Translations under genes and position numbers: made by a program
Assembly (NCBI GenBank): GCA_024278775.1
Contig: JAJRSP010000064.1
Coordinates: forward strand, 1-64,000
Reading direction: 5' to 3'
From: Planctomycetota bacterium
GTDB taxonomy: Bacteria; Planctomycetota; Phycisphaerae; UBA1845
Length of the DNA stretch: 64,000 nucleotides
Shown here: positions 18,375 through 26,686 of the stretch, in pieces
Numbering within the stretch: position 1 is the stretch's first letter
Layout: the number at the start of each line of letters is the position of its first letter
The notes under the pieces: generated by a model
Told to the model about the DNA's origin: nothing
Database searches by the model: none
What the model saw: the letters and a program-made list of their open reading frames with translations, nothing else

Positions 18375-19381
18375 TGAAGACCACCCGGCGTATGCGGTCC
18401 AGCCGAAATACCCCGACCGTCGTGGGCCTCATTCTTCTGATGGGTCTGTTTTCGATCAGCCTGGCCACCCTCCCCTATGCCATACCGTGGCACAACGTGC
18501 AGGCGCTCACCCTGGCCATACGCCATGAACCGTCGTTTACCCCGGTCGTCCCGATGAAGGCGTTTGTGTCGAGTGATACCACCGGCGTGAATCACGAAAC
18601 CGCGACCTCGGGCGTGTCTACGCTCACTCAACTGGCGCATGCGGCCACCTCGTGGTTTGGGCATGACGACCTGGGCAGGAGCTTGTTTTACCGGGTCTGG
18701 CCCGGTTTTCTGGTCAGTCTCGCGATCGGACTGTCGGCCGCGATCATCGCCGCGGGTCTCGGCACCACCTGGGGGGCGACGGCGGCCATCTTCGGTGGTC
18801 GGGTCGACCGCGTGATGATGCGCGTGGTCGATGTGCTATACGGGCTGCCCTACATTCTGATGGTGATCCTCTTGAAGATTGGTATCACCGAGCCGTTGGC
18901 GAGGCTGTTCGGCGGCGTCACCGTGGGGGCCGACTTGGCAATTCTTCTCATGGCGATCGGCGGCGTAAGCTGGCTGACGATGGCTCGGGTTGTCCGCGGG
19001 CAGGTGCTCGCCCTCAAGGCGCAGCCCTACGTCGAGGCGGCCCGCGCAACCGGCGCATCCACCTTCTATCTATTGAGGCGGCACATCGTGCCCAATCTGG
19101 TCGGGCCGATCCTCACCTACGCGACGCTCGTCATCCCGCAGGCCATCTTGCAGGAATCGTTCTTGAGCTTCCTCGGCATCGGCGTGCAGGCCCCGACCCC
19201 GTCGCTCGGACAGTTGGCGGCCGACGGCATCGAAGCCGTCAATACGTTCGTTGGTTTCTGGTGGCTGATCGTCTTCCCCTGTCTGGTGCTGGTGATCGCA
19301 CTCGTCTCCTTCAACTTCATCGGCGATGCCCTGCGCGACGCGTTCGACCCGAAGTCAAACCAGGTGACCATGCTCACATGA
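18374..19381 (+). CDS. Oligopeptide-type ABC importer, permease (OppC/DppC family)
   Basis: Second permease, 335 residues. A first membrane helix (VVGLILLMGLFSISLATLPY) is followed by about 70 extracytoplasmic residues, longer than usual, then GHDDLGRSLFYRV, the family entry motif, and five more helices. The EAA loop is PYVEAARATGASTFYLLRRH and the ending SFLGIGVQAPTPSLGQL is characteristic. The ATG at 18374 has GGAGG seven bases upstream. A GTG three bases earlier would be too close to that site. Confidence 0.93.
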   Translation: MKTTRRMRSSRNTPTVVGLILLMGLFSISLATLPYAIPWHNVQALTLAIRHEPSFTPVVPMKAFVSSDTTGVNHETATSGVSTLTQLAHAATSWFGHDDLGRSLFYRVWPGFLVSLAIGLSAAIIAAGLGTTWGATAAIFGGRVDRVMMRVVDVLYGLPYILMVILLKIGITEPLARLFGGVTVGADLAILLMAIGGVSWLTMARVVRGQVLALKAQPYVEAARATGASTFYLLRRHIVPNLVGPILTYATLVIPQAILQESFLSFLGIGVQAPTPSLGQLAADGIEAVNTFVGFWWLIVFPCLVLVIALVSFNFIGDALRDAFDPKSNQVTMLT

Positions 19382-20526
19382 CCCACGCCCCCCCCATCCT
19401 TAAAACAAGCATCCTTGAGATTCGAGACCTGAGCGTCTCGTTTCAGATCACCGGACGGCGCGTGCCCGTGGTCGAGGGGGTGTCTCTTTCAATCCCGAGG
19501 GGGAAGGTCGTGGCCCTGGTCGGGGAGAGCGGCTGCGGGAAGAGTGTCACGGCGCTATCGGTGCTGCGGCTGCTACCCGAACCGCCGGCAGCCATCGACT
19601 CCGGAGCGATATGGCTGACCCCACCAGGCGAGCGCTCCGAAAACGATCCGGTTGATCTTCTTCAACTCCGCGATCGAGAGCTGCGGCGCGTGCGCGGCGC
19701 GCGCGTGGCCATGGTGTTTCAAGAACCGCTGACCTCGCTTCATCCCGTACTTACGGCCGGGGAGCAGATCGTCGAGGCAATCCGGCTGCACGAGAAGGTG
19801 TCCCGTCGTGACGCGCGGGCCAGGGCGATCGCCCTGCTGGACGATGTCGGTATCGACCATCCCTCACAGCGGTTCCATGCCTATGCCCATGAGCTTTCGG
19901 GCGGTATGCGGCAGCGCGTGATGATCGCGATGGCGCTCGCGGCCGATCCCGAGGTGCTCATCGCCGACGAGCCGACCACCGCACTCGACAGTATGATCCG
20001 ATCTCAGATTCTCGATCTGCTTGCCAAGCTGCAAGAGGCACGCGGACTTGGCGTGCTTCTGATCACGCATGATCTCGGCGTGGTGGCGCGGGTGGCCGAC
20101 GAGGTGGCGGTGATGTACGCCGGGCGCATCGTCGAACGGGCGACGGCCCGGGCGCTTTTCGCCAATCCGCAACACCCCTACACGCTCGGACTGATGCAAT
20201 GCGTACCGCGCACCACGGGCGACGCCCCCAGCCGGCTGGCCGTCATCGAGGGGAACGTACCCCGACCGGAATCCAAACCGCCAGGCTGCGCGTTTCACCC
20301 GCGTTGCCTGCTGGCTCGGCAGCGAGCGGCGTTGCCGGGGGCGGACACGATAGCGCTCGAACCACCGGCGACGGGCGTCGTGCCGCGCCGGTGCATTACA
20401 ACCACTGAGACCGCACGCTCAGGCCAACCCAACTTGCGAGAAATCAGCCCGGGGCACCTCGTCGCGTGCTGGGAAATCGCCGCCCCCCCCGATAGCAGGC
20501 TCGCAGCCGGTAAACCATGCCCGTAG
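19378..20526 (+). CDS. Oligopeptide-type ABC importer, ATP-binding protein (OppD/DppD family)
   Basis: ATPase of 382 residues with Walker A GESGCGKSV, a Q-loop in VFQEPLTSLHP, signature LSGGMRQRVMIAMAL, Walker B VLIADEPTTALD and switch His in LLITHDLGVV. The oligopeptide-type C-terminal extension has GCAFHPRC, and the last 100 residues are divergent. The ATG overlaps the preceding stop (ATGA), so the open frame from 19261 is not used. No second ATPase (OppF/DppF) follows; the next genes are unrelated. Either this protein forms a homodimer or the partner is encoded elsewhere. Confidence 0.92.
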   Translation: MTHAPPILKTSILEIRDLSVSFQITGRRVPVVEGVSLSIPRGKVVALVGESGCGKSVTALSVLRLLPEPPAAIDSGAIWLTPPGERSENDPVDLLQLRDRELRRVRGARVAMVFQEPLTSLHPVLTAGEQIVEAIRLHEKVSRRDARARAIALLDDVGIDHPSQRFHAYAHELSGGMRQRVMIAMALAADPEVLIADEPTTALDSMIRSQILDLLAKLQEARGLGVLLITHDLGVVARVADEVAVMYAGRIVERATARALFANPQHPYTLGLMQCVPRTTGDAPSRLAVIEGNVPRPESKPPGCAFHPRCLLARQRAALPGADTIALEPPATGVVPRRCITTTETARSGQPNLREISPGHLVACWEIAAPPDSRLAAGKPCP

Positions 20527-20697
20527 CCATTCTCCCCCATCCGAAGGGGTTGACAGATCGAGCGCAACGTCCGATCCGTGTCTCGACGTGATTTATCGGT
20601 CCCCCGCGTCCCCTCTCGCGTTCATGGGGAATAACTCGGCTACCCCGATCAGATGTCCGATCTAGCCGTAGGAGATGTTTACAAAGAGAGCAACGTC

Positions 20698-21057
20698 ATG
20701 ACGAGCAGACATACCGCGCCGGCTGGTCTTCCAAGCTGGCTCACCGAAGCTATCGAAGAAGGCGAGCCGCTCGAAAGCATCCCCAACAAGCGGCACGATG
20801 ACCGACTGGTCTCGGCGCTCTACTGTCTGGTCGAGCAGGATGGCGTATCCAGCGACACGCTCTCGGCCCAAGTCTCCAACGTCAGCGTGCATGGTCTGGG
20901 TATGATTACGAGAAAGCCCATTCCACCCGGACAGCGAATCCATATCTCCCCCGGCGATGGTTCTGACGGGGATGCCGTAGAAGCGCTGGTAGCCCACTGC
21001 ACCCAAACGGTCCAGGGCTATAAAGTCGGCTGCACGTTCACCCGCCTGTTGAGCTAA
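20698..21057 (+). CDS. PilZ domain protein
   Basis: A 119-residue protein that is mainly one PilZ domain, the usual cyclic-di-GMP receptor fold. The first binding motif is in NKRHDDR (R-x3-R) and the second is NVSVHGLG ([D/N]-x-S-x2-G). The end, GYKVGCTFTRL, matches the last PilZ strand. Both c-di-GMP motifs are therefore intact. The ATG at 20698 with GAGAG upstream is preferred over an in-frame ATG at 20653, which has no ribosome site. The output partner is unknown; neighbours give no hint. Confidence 0.85.
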   Translation: MTSRHTAPAGLPSWLTEAIEEGEPLESIPNKRHDDRLVSALYCLVEQDGVSSDTLSAQVSNVSVHGLGMITRKPIPPGQRIHISPGDGSDGDAVEALVAHCTQTVQGYKVGCTFTRLLS

Positions 21058-21162
21058 TCGCCGCCATCGAGTATTCTCCCCCTCCGACGCCGGTGTTGCG
21101 GGTGGCACGCAGGCTTTCCGTACCGGCATAGAGAGTACCCATTGGTAGAAAAGGAAGAAACG

Positions 21163-21753
21163 ATGAGTCTTTGCGTAGGCCAAGAGGCCCCTGATTTTGC
21201 GGCGATGGCCGTGGTCGATAAGCAGTTCAAGCAGATCAAACTGTCGGACTATCGCGGCAAAAATGTCGTGTTGTTCTTCTGGCCACTCGATTTTACGTTT
21301 GTGTGTCCGACGGAGATCGTCGCGTTTCACGAGAAGTGTAGCGACTTTGCTGAGCGTAACACCGCACTCATTGGCGTGTCCACAGACAGCCAGTTCACCC
21401 ACCTCGCGTGGCAGAACACGCCGCGCGCCGAAGGCGGACTCGGGGACATCGCGTTCCCCATGGTGGCCGACCTCACCCACGACATCAGCCGAAACTACGG
21501 TGTCTTGATCGAAGACAAAGGCATCGCCTTCCGGGGGCTGTTCCTCGTGGACAAAGACGGCATCCTACGTCACATGCTGGTCAACGACCTGCCGCTCGGT
21601 CGAGATGTCGACGAGGCGCTACGCATGGTCGACGCGCTGACATTCTTCGAGAAAAACGGCGAGGTGTGTCCGGCCAACTGGCACCCGGGCGAGAAAACCA
21701 TCAAACCCGACCCGAAAAACGCCAAGGCGTTCTTTAAGGAATGGGCCGACTAA
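21163..21753 (+). CDS. Typical 2-Cys peroxiredoxin (AhpC/Prx1 family)
   Basis: Thiol peroxidase of 196 residues that reduces hydrogen peroxide and organic peroxides. The peroxidatic Cys48 is in PLDFTFVCPTE and the resolving Cys169 is in GEVCPANW, as in 2-Cys enzymes. GVSTDSQFTHLAW and FPMVADLTHDISRNYGV are also typical. The start at 21163 follows AAGGAAG; an in-frame codon 21 bases earlier is less likely. The gene is followed by a strong intrinsic terminator at 21781-21816. No reductase gene is adjacent. Confidence 0.95.
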   Translation: MSLCVGQEAPDFAAMAVVDKQFKQIKLSDYRGKNVVLFFWPLDFTFVCPTEIVAFHEKCSDFAERNTALIGVSTDSQFTHLAWQNTPRAEGGLGDIAFPMVADLTHDISRNYGVLIEDKGIAFRGLFLVDKDGILRHMLVNDLPLGRDVDEALRMVDALTFFEKNGEVCPANWHPGEKTIKPDPKNAKAFFKEWAD

Positions 21754-21780
21754 GACCACGCGACACAAGAAAACCGTTGC

Positions 21781-21816
21781 AGACCGGTTCGCCGTGGGCG
21801 GACCGGTCTCTTTTTT
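21781..21816 (+). terminator. Intrinsic terminator after the peroxiredoxin gene
   Basis: AGACCGGT (21781-21788) pairs perfectly with ACCGGTCT (21802-21809), and the inner TCGCC/GGCGG extends the stem with one G-T pair to a three-base loop. Six T residues follow at 21811-21816. It lies 27 bases after the peroxiredoxin stop and 24 bases before the converging ACT-protein stop, so it may serve both directions. Confidence 0.9.
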
Positions 21817-21839
21817 CGAAACCGCCGCGGCCATTCCGA

Positions 21840-22265
21840 TCAGGCACGGGTGAGATTGCTACCGGCGGAATCAGACGTGGCACCGAGAGCGGCTTTGGCC
21901 CGCGGCACGTCGCTCACGTTGAGCACGAGATAAAACTCCGCGTCCTTCGTACTGGAGCCGTAGACGTAGTTGATGTTGACCTCCGCCTCGGAAAGGGTGT
22001 TGGCCACACTTTCCAGTTCTCCGGGACGATCGTGAAGTCCGATCGTAAGCACCGGCTCAGTGAAGAAGTTGTAACCGTGCTCGGTAAGCACTCGATCGGC
22101 ACCGGCCACGGTGTCCAGTATCACATTCACCCAGCAGCAATCCGGATCTTCCGTCACAAAAATCGCCTCGATATTCACGCCCCCCTCTCGCAACGCGGCA
22201 CAAAGCGCCGCGAGGACGCCGGGCTTGTCTTCGAGACCGATACAAAACTGAGTGGCTTCGTTCAT
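21840..22265 (-). CDS. Tandem ACT-domain protein
   Basis: A 141-residue protein made of two ACT domains: residues 5-65 (FCIGLEDKPGVLAALCAALR) and about 70-130 (LTIGLHDRPGELESVANTLS). ACT domains bind amino acids and regulate metabolic enzymes. Stand-alone ACT-ACT proteins have no enzymatic domain and are presumed to be regulatory. The ligand cannot be deduced. It converges on the peroxiredoxin gene across the shared terminator. Confidence 0.88.
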   Translation of the reverse strand: MNEATQFCIGLEDKPGVLAALCAALREGGVNIEAIFVTEDPDCCWVNVILDTVAGADRVLTEHGYNFFTEPVLTIGLHDRPGELESVANTLSEAEVNINYVYGSSTKDAEFYLVLNVSDVPRAKAALGATSDSAGSNLTRA

Positions 22266-22344
22266 GGCTGACGGACCTCATACCGCTAACGAAAAGTGAA
22301 CCGGACCAATCGCGTCGACCGAAAGCATACCCCAACACCACCCC

Positions 22345-22391
22345 GGTGTGCAAGACGGCCACCCGGTTACCGGGCGGCGGTCTTGCACACC
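22345..22391. repeat. Long inverted repeat enclosing the truD stop codon
   Basis: GGTGTGCAAGAC (22345-22356) and GTCTTGCACACC (22380-22391) form a perfect 12-bp stem. Inside it GCC and CCCGG pair further with two mismatches, so the hairpin is nearly continuous over about 20 bp with a three-base loop. The truD stop codon (22367-22369) lies at the tip. No U-tract follows on either strand. Confidence 0.7.
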
Positions 22392-23605
22392 TCACGCGTC
22401 ACCACGGTCGCGTATGACCCGGGCGGCAACGTAAAGGCCAGCCGCACGAACGGACCGCGTTCATCACTGCCCGAATCGAAAGAGGCCTCGCCCAGCGGGA
22501 CACGCAGCGGCCGACGCGCGCCGTCGAGCCTGGCCCCGTGCGCCGACTGCACCCGTTCGATCTGCAACGACGCGTCACTCGACACCTCTCGCTCAAGCTG
22601 CGCCGGGAGACCCGTCGGCTCTTTCATCTTCCGCCCGAACAGCGGCCCCGTGGGCGACACTTCAAACGCGCGGCAACGCGGCTGCTCCACGTCCGCACGC
22701 TCCACGTGAAAGCACGCGCCGTTTCGGTGAATCCATGCGATGTCACCGTCATGCAGGCGGTCGAGCTCATCCACACGACGGGCCAACACGCGATTGAACA
22801 ACAAACTCTGCAACGCGGAAAAGTAAAACTTACGCTGACCATGCGGTACGGCCTGCCACGCCGCACGGGCGTCACCCACCATCCGCTTGCGGCATATCTT
22901 GGCCTGGTCATGAAAACGGTTCGGCCAGCACTTCGCAGCCGCGGCGTACTCACCGGCATCAAACAAGCGGCGGGCCTCTTGAATGTCTTCTCGCTCAAAC
23001 GGTTGGGGTCGACCGAGTATGAACGAGAGCGCCTCCTCCCACGCCTCACGAAGCACGGCCAGACCCACCGCCGCGTTGTCGCCGCGAACCCCAAACCGCT
23101 GCGGACCAAAATAATTCGGCACCCCACGCCGCGTGAGCGTATCCATCACCAACGCCACACGATCCATCGCGGAGACGTCCGCCTCCCGCACGAGAATCGT
23201 AAAGCGATTGCCCGAAAGGTGGCCGAGCTTGAGCTTGTTCGTGTGGCGCGTGACCGACACCACCCGGATCCGCCCGAGCGTAAGCGACGCCACGGTGGCC
23301 GGGTCCACATGCTCGATGCTGAGCCATTGCCGCGTCACGCCGTGGGCATCTTTCAACCCGGCATAGCCGATGTCACGTGGCCGACGCCCCAGCCGCTTCG
23401 CAATGAAGCCGATCGCGGCCGGCGTCGTCATGCCGCGTTTCTCGATCACGAAGTAGACGTGCGTGCCCTCGCCGCAGGCCGGATAGCGCGGCAACTCTTC
23501 GACCAGAAAATCGCCGTCATGCGCCTTGATCGCCCCCCCCACCCCCGGCACGTCAGCCGTCAGGCACGGAAGGCGATCCACCTCAGTCATAGCCGGGCCC
23601 GTCAT
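22367..23605 (-). CDS. truD: tRNA pseudouridine(13) synthase TruD
   Basis: TruD makes pseudouridine at position 13 of tRNAs. The 412 residues include the catalytic Asp86 in GYAGLKDAHGVTRQW, an N-terminal IKAHDGDFLVEELP strand, KLGHLSGNRFTILVR, PNYFGPQRFG and the TRUD insertion domain with QSLLFNRVLARR. A second in-frame ATG at 23590 (MTEVDRLP) could be the true start. Its last codons form one arm of a 12-bp inverted repeat. Confidence 0.93.
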   Translation of the reverse strand: MTGPAMTEVDRLPCLTADVPGVGGAIKAHDGDFLVEELPRYPACGEGTHVYFVIEKRGMTTPAAIGFIAKRLGRRPRDIGYAGLKDAHGVTRQWLSIEHVDPATVASLTLGRIRVVSVTRHTNKLKLGHLSGNRFTILVREADVSAMDRVALVMDTLTRRGVPNYFGPQRFGVRGDNAAVGLAVLREAWEEALSFILGRPQPFEREDIQEARRLFDAGEYAAAAKCWPNRFHDQAKICRKRMVGDARAAWQAVPHGQRKFYFSALQSLLFNRVLARRVDELDRLHDGDIAWIHRNGACFHVERADVEQPRCRAFEVSPTGPLFGRKMKEPTGLPAQLEREVSSDASLQIERVQSAHGARLDGARRPLRVPLGEASFDSGSDERGPFVRLAFTLPPGSYATVVTREVCKTAAR

Positions 23606-23989
23606 GCCGCGAGTTTACGCACTGTCAAACCCGGCGTCACGCGCGAGAAAAGGTGTCACGCAAGCCCGCAGGATGTAGGGCATGCCACACACCGCGCCAT
23701 TCTACCGAATCGGGAATACGGGTACAAGAAAAAAAGGAAGCGGGACTTTCTATCAACCGGACGGCGAACAGCCCGTAGGGAAGGCCATGGCACGCCTGGG
23801 GGGCATGCTATTGCACGGCGGGTGAAAAGTTGTCAGGATGATTGGGTGACCTGGGTGGCATGGCTAAGCGAAGCGTAACCATGGGTGTACTCGACACTCA
23901 TGCCCGCGCCTCCGGCTTGGGGATGCCACACTCCGGCTTGGGCATGCCCCCCGCCGCGCGCGTCATAACATAGGTGACGGTCCCTCATT
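23606..23989. other. Intergenic region rich in CATGCC-type words
   Basis: No gene is supported. From about 23680 onward the sequence repeats palindromic words around CATGCC/GGCATG at least eight times, including a near-direct repeat of TCCGGCTTGGG-x-ATGCC at about 23911-23952 and a stem CATGG...CCATG at about 23858-23885. It looks like decayed repeats rather than a regulatory site. Confidence 0.5.
23911..23952. repeat. Short direct repeat TCCGGCTTGGG-x-ATGCC
   Basis: Two copies of an 17-base unit (TCCGGCTTGGG followed by g or c and ATGCC) lie 22-23 bases apart, just upstream of the 23990 gene. They are part of the CATGCC-rich stretch. Confidence 0.55.
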
Positions 23990-24586
23990 ATGGAGTTAGT
24001 CTTGAATCTATCGGCGGGGGAAGTGCTCGGACTGGCGGCGGTGGTGGGCCTGATCACCGGGGCGCTATCCGTGTGTTTGGTTCCGTTGGTGATCGAGCGT
24101 GTGCTCCGCAGGATCGAAACTCATCAACAAAGGCGAGCCGCCTACGCGTCTTGGTTGAGCGCCCGGTTGGCGCTTTCGCGCACGTCCAAGGAATGGATCG
24201 AATCGTTTCGCATCATCCGGCGCGTCCCGAGGGATTCGACCACGCCCGATGAACGGCCACATGCGGAGGCATCGCGGCAGCAGTGGCTGGCGGCACTGGC
24301 TGAGTGGGAACGTCGTACGGCCCAGTTGCTGGTGCGGTGCGACGATGCGCACATCGGGGCGACGCTTCGGTCGTTTGAACATCCCGACGCGCAGGCGGTT
24401 CGTGTGGCCGTCGGGAAGGAACAGGCCGAAGTGGACCGGCTGTTTGCTCAGCTTGACGAGCTTGATCGGCTGGCCGTGATGACCGTTCGTGGGGTCATGC
24501 AAGAATCTCGCGGCCACGTCTGGACGTGGCTCTCGCGTGGCGTGACGTTACTCCGGCGCATCGTCCACCGGCTGAGCCAGCCATAG
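23990..24586 (+). CDS. Membrane-anchored hypothetical protein
   Basis: Unrecognised 198-residue protein. One N-terminal transmembrane helix (about residues 8-35, GEVLGLAAVVGLITGALSVC) is followed by an Arg- and Glu-rich cytoplasmic-type helical domain that could form a coiled coil (VIERVLRRIETHQQRRAAY; VGKEQAEVDRLFAQLDELD). There are no catalytic motifs. The start ATG is the first codon of the frame after a weak GGTGA. Codon use resembles the neighbours, so I treat it as a real gene of unknown role. Confidence 0.7.
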   Translation: MELVLNLSAGEVLGLAAVVGLITGALSVCLVPLVIERVLRRIETHQQRRAAYASWLSARLALSRTSKEWIESFRIIRRVPRDSTTPDERPHAEASRQQWLAALAEWERRTAQLLVRCDDAHIGATLRSFEHPDAQAVRVAVGKEQAEVDRLFAQLDELDRLAVMTVRGVMQESRGHVWTWLSRGVTLLRRIVHRLSQP

Positions 24587-24779
24587 GGCGACTCCCCTCC
24601 CACCACATCAGACAGGGACCGGCCCTCCTGGTGCCGTCTCCGACTCCCATCCGTCAAAGATGACGCGACGCGGTGGTCGATAACCCAACGGGTTGGGGCG
24701 CGTGCCCCGTCGTGTGTGTGACGCCGTTCGTCATCGCGATCGTCGTGACGAGGGCAGAGACCCCCGAAAGGAGATCGGC

Positions 24780-24983
24780 TTGAACCGGTCAGAAACCATC
24801 AAACGTCAGCTTGAGCAGCTTCTTGCCCAGGACCTATCGGGTATGGGTTTCCAGGCCCGTGTTCGTCAGCAGCAGCGAATCGAGGAGCTTAGATCGTTGT
24901 GCGCGGAAGCGTGTCCCGAATCCCAAGATCAGCCGCCCGGCGCTACGCCTTCGGACGTGCCCCGCGAACGCACCCAGCCGTAG
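24780..24983 (+). CDS. Small hypothetical protein, TTG start with strong ribosome site
   Basis: A 67-residue charged, helical protein (NRSETIKRQLEQLLAQDL, then QARVRQQQRIEELRSLC) with a Pro-rich tail. I recognise no family. The frame is open further upstream, but AAAGGAG lies exactly six bases before the TTG at 24780, which decides the start. A clean intrinsic terminator begins two bases after the stop codon. Together these make it a convincing single-gene transcription unit. Confidence 0.75.
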   Translation: MNRSETIKRQLEQLLAQDLSGMGFQARVRQQQRIEELRSLCAEACPESQDQPPGATPSDVPRERTQP

Positions 24984-24984
24984 C

Positions 24985-25012
24985 GCGTTCCGAGGTGCCG
25001 GAACGCCTTTTT
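24985..25012 (+). terminator. Intrinsic terminator after the 24780 gene
   Basis: GCGTTCCG (24985-24992) pairs perfectly with CGGAACGC (24999-25006) around a six-base loop, followed by five T residues at 25008-25012. It starts two bases after the stop codon. Confidence 0.88.
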
Positions 25013-25067
25013 CGGTCGATGACCGCCGTTCCCTGTCCGCATCGCGGGGTCGATGCTTGCCACGGCT

Positions 25068-25099
25068 CCCCGATGGGGTTTATCATGCCCATCGTGGGG
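25068..25099 (+). other. Ten-bp hairpin upstream of the cystathionine beta-synthase gene
   Basis: CCCCGATGGG pairs with CCCATCG-GGGG (one bulged T) across a ten-base loop, 110 bases before the enzyme's start. No U-run directly follows. It matches no riboswitch that I know, and could be a leader element or an orphan repeat. Confidence 0.45.
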
Positions 25100-25209
25100 T
25101 TTCCGGACCCCTATTTTCTTGACGACGGAAACGCTGCGCCGCGGATCGGTTCGATCCGGTTCGCCCCGGCCCGGTGTTGATGTCAGGCTTTTGGGGCTCC
25201 TCATCTATC

Positions 25210-26589
25210 ATGAACTATGTCAATAGCGTACTCGACCTGATCGGCAAGACACCGATGGTCAAACTCAACCGTATGGTGGACGACACGATGGCCACCGTGC
25301 TTGTCAAAATGGAACAGCTCAACCCCGGCGGCTCCGTGAAGGACCGCATGGCGCTGAACATGGTGATTCGGGCGGAGGAGGCCGGACTGATCCAACCCGG
25401 CTTCACCCTGGTGGAGAGCACCTCGGGCAACACGGGACTGGGCTTGGCGATGACGGCGGCCGTCCGCGGTTACCGATGCGTGTTTACGATCCCCGACAAG
25501 ATGAGCAAGGAGAAGATCGACATGCTCAAGGCGTATGGGGCCGAGGTCGTGATCACCAGAACCGATCTCGATCATGACCACCCCGACAGCTATGTCTCCA
25601 TCGCCAAGCGTATCGCAAAGGAAACGCCCCGCGCGTTTTACGTGGATCAATACAGCAACATGGCCAACCCGGAAGCGCACTACCTCACGACCGGTCCGGA
25701 GATTTGGGCCGATACCGACGGACGGATTGATGCGTTGGTGGGCGGTATTGGTACGGGAGGGACCATCTCGGGCGCGGCGAAGTACCTGAAGGAACAAGCC
25801 GCCGAGGCCGGGAAAGAGGTCAAGGTCATCTGCCCCGACCCCGTAGGTAGTATCTACTGCGACATGTTCTACGAGCAAACGCCGGGAGACCCCAGTGTGT
25901 ATGTGGTCGAGGGGATCGGTCATGATTTCATGGTGGATACGCTGGACTTTTCCGTCATAGATGAGATCCGCCCGGTGTCAGACCCTGACACGTTCCGTGC
26001 GGCGCGACGTCTGGTTCGCGAAGAGGGCATCTTCGGGGGCGGCTCCGCGGGCACGGCGATCGTCGGGGCGTTGGCGGTGGCCAAGGAACTCGGTCCCGGC
26101 AAGCTCGTGGTCGTGATCATTCCGGATTCGGGCGATCGTTACATCAGCAAGTGTTTCAACGACGACTGGATGAAGGATATGGGCTATCTCGGTATCGAGG
26201 AGCGTATCGGTCTGGTACGGGACCTGCTGCAGTTCAAAGGGAACCACGTCGATTTCGCCCAGCGTGATGAGACCATCGCGGCGGCGACGCACCGCATGAG
26301 CGAGTTGGGGATTTCGCAGATGCCGATTCAGTCCGATAACGGCGAACCCTACCTGATGCTGCATGAGTCCGATATCCTGCAAGCGCTGATTAAGGACGAG
26401 TGTCGATCGGCTGACAAGGTCATCAAGGCGGCGACCGAATTGCGCGGTCAGGTTTCGTTGGATGATCCACTCTCCAAGGTGCAGAAGGTTTTCGACGAAA
26501 AACATGTGGCCGTCGTTGTCGACGGAAACAAAATCATCGGCATCATCGGCGAGATCGATATGGTGGAGTATCTCGCCGCCAGAAGCTGA
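25210..26589 (+). CDS. Cystathionine beta-synthase / cysteine synthase with C-terminal CBS pair
   Basis: PLP-dependent beta-replacing enzyme, 459 residues. Lys44 in NPGGSVKDRMALN is the Schiff-base residue, TSGNTGLGLAM binds the substrate carboxylate, and GIGTGGTISGAAKYL binds the PLP phosphate. A C-terminal pair of CBS domains (from about residue 335: DETIAAATHRMSELGISQMP, then VSLDDPLSKVQKVF) gives the eukaryote-like architecture of cystathionine beta-synthase, with possible adenosyl-ligand control. Whether it makes cystathionine from homocysteine or cysteine from a serine ester cannot be settled from sequence. The frame is open 12 codons upstream, but MNYVNSVLDLIGKTP is the conserved start. 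Confidence 0.9.
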   Translation: MNYVNSVLDLIGKTPMVKLNRMVDDTMATVLVKMEQLNPGGSVKDRMALNMVIRAEEAGLIQPGFTLVESTSGNTGLGLAMTAAVRGYRCVFTIPDKMSKEKIDMLKAYGAEVVITRTDLDHDHPDSYVSIAKRIAKETPRAFYVDQYSNMANPEAHYLTTGPEIWADTDGRIDALVGGIGTGGTISGAAKYLKEQAAEAGKEVKVICPDPVGSIYCDMFYEQTPGDPSVYVVEGIGHDFMVDTLDFSVIDEIRPVSDPDTFRAARRLVREEGIFGGGSAGTAIVGALAVAKELGPGKLVVVIIPDSGDRYISKCFNDDWMKDMGYLGIEERIGLVRDLLQFKGNHVDFAQRDETIAAATHRMSELGISQMPIQSDNGEPYLMLHESDILQALIKDECRSADKVIKAATELRGQVSLDDPLSKVQKVFDEKHVAVVVDGNKIIGIIGEIDMVEYLAARS

Positions 26590-26686
26590 TTCGGAAGCCG
26601 CATGCCCTTCCGTCCCCCCCACGCACGCCGGGGTCACGGTCGGTGGTGCCGTCGCGCAAGATCGCAAGTCTTAACAGGAGAAGGTG

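Noticed and set aside
22538..23878. 446-codon frame on the plus strand opposite truD
   Set aside because: It is the antisense shadow of a GC-rich gene whose product is clearly TruD. The translation is Arg/His-rich without motifs.
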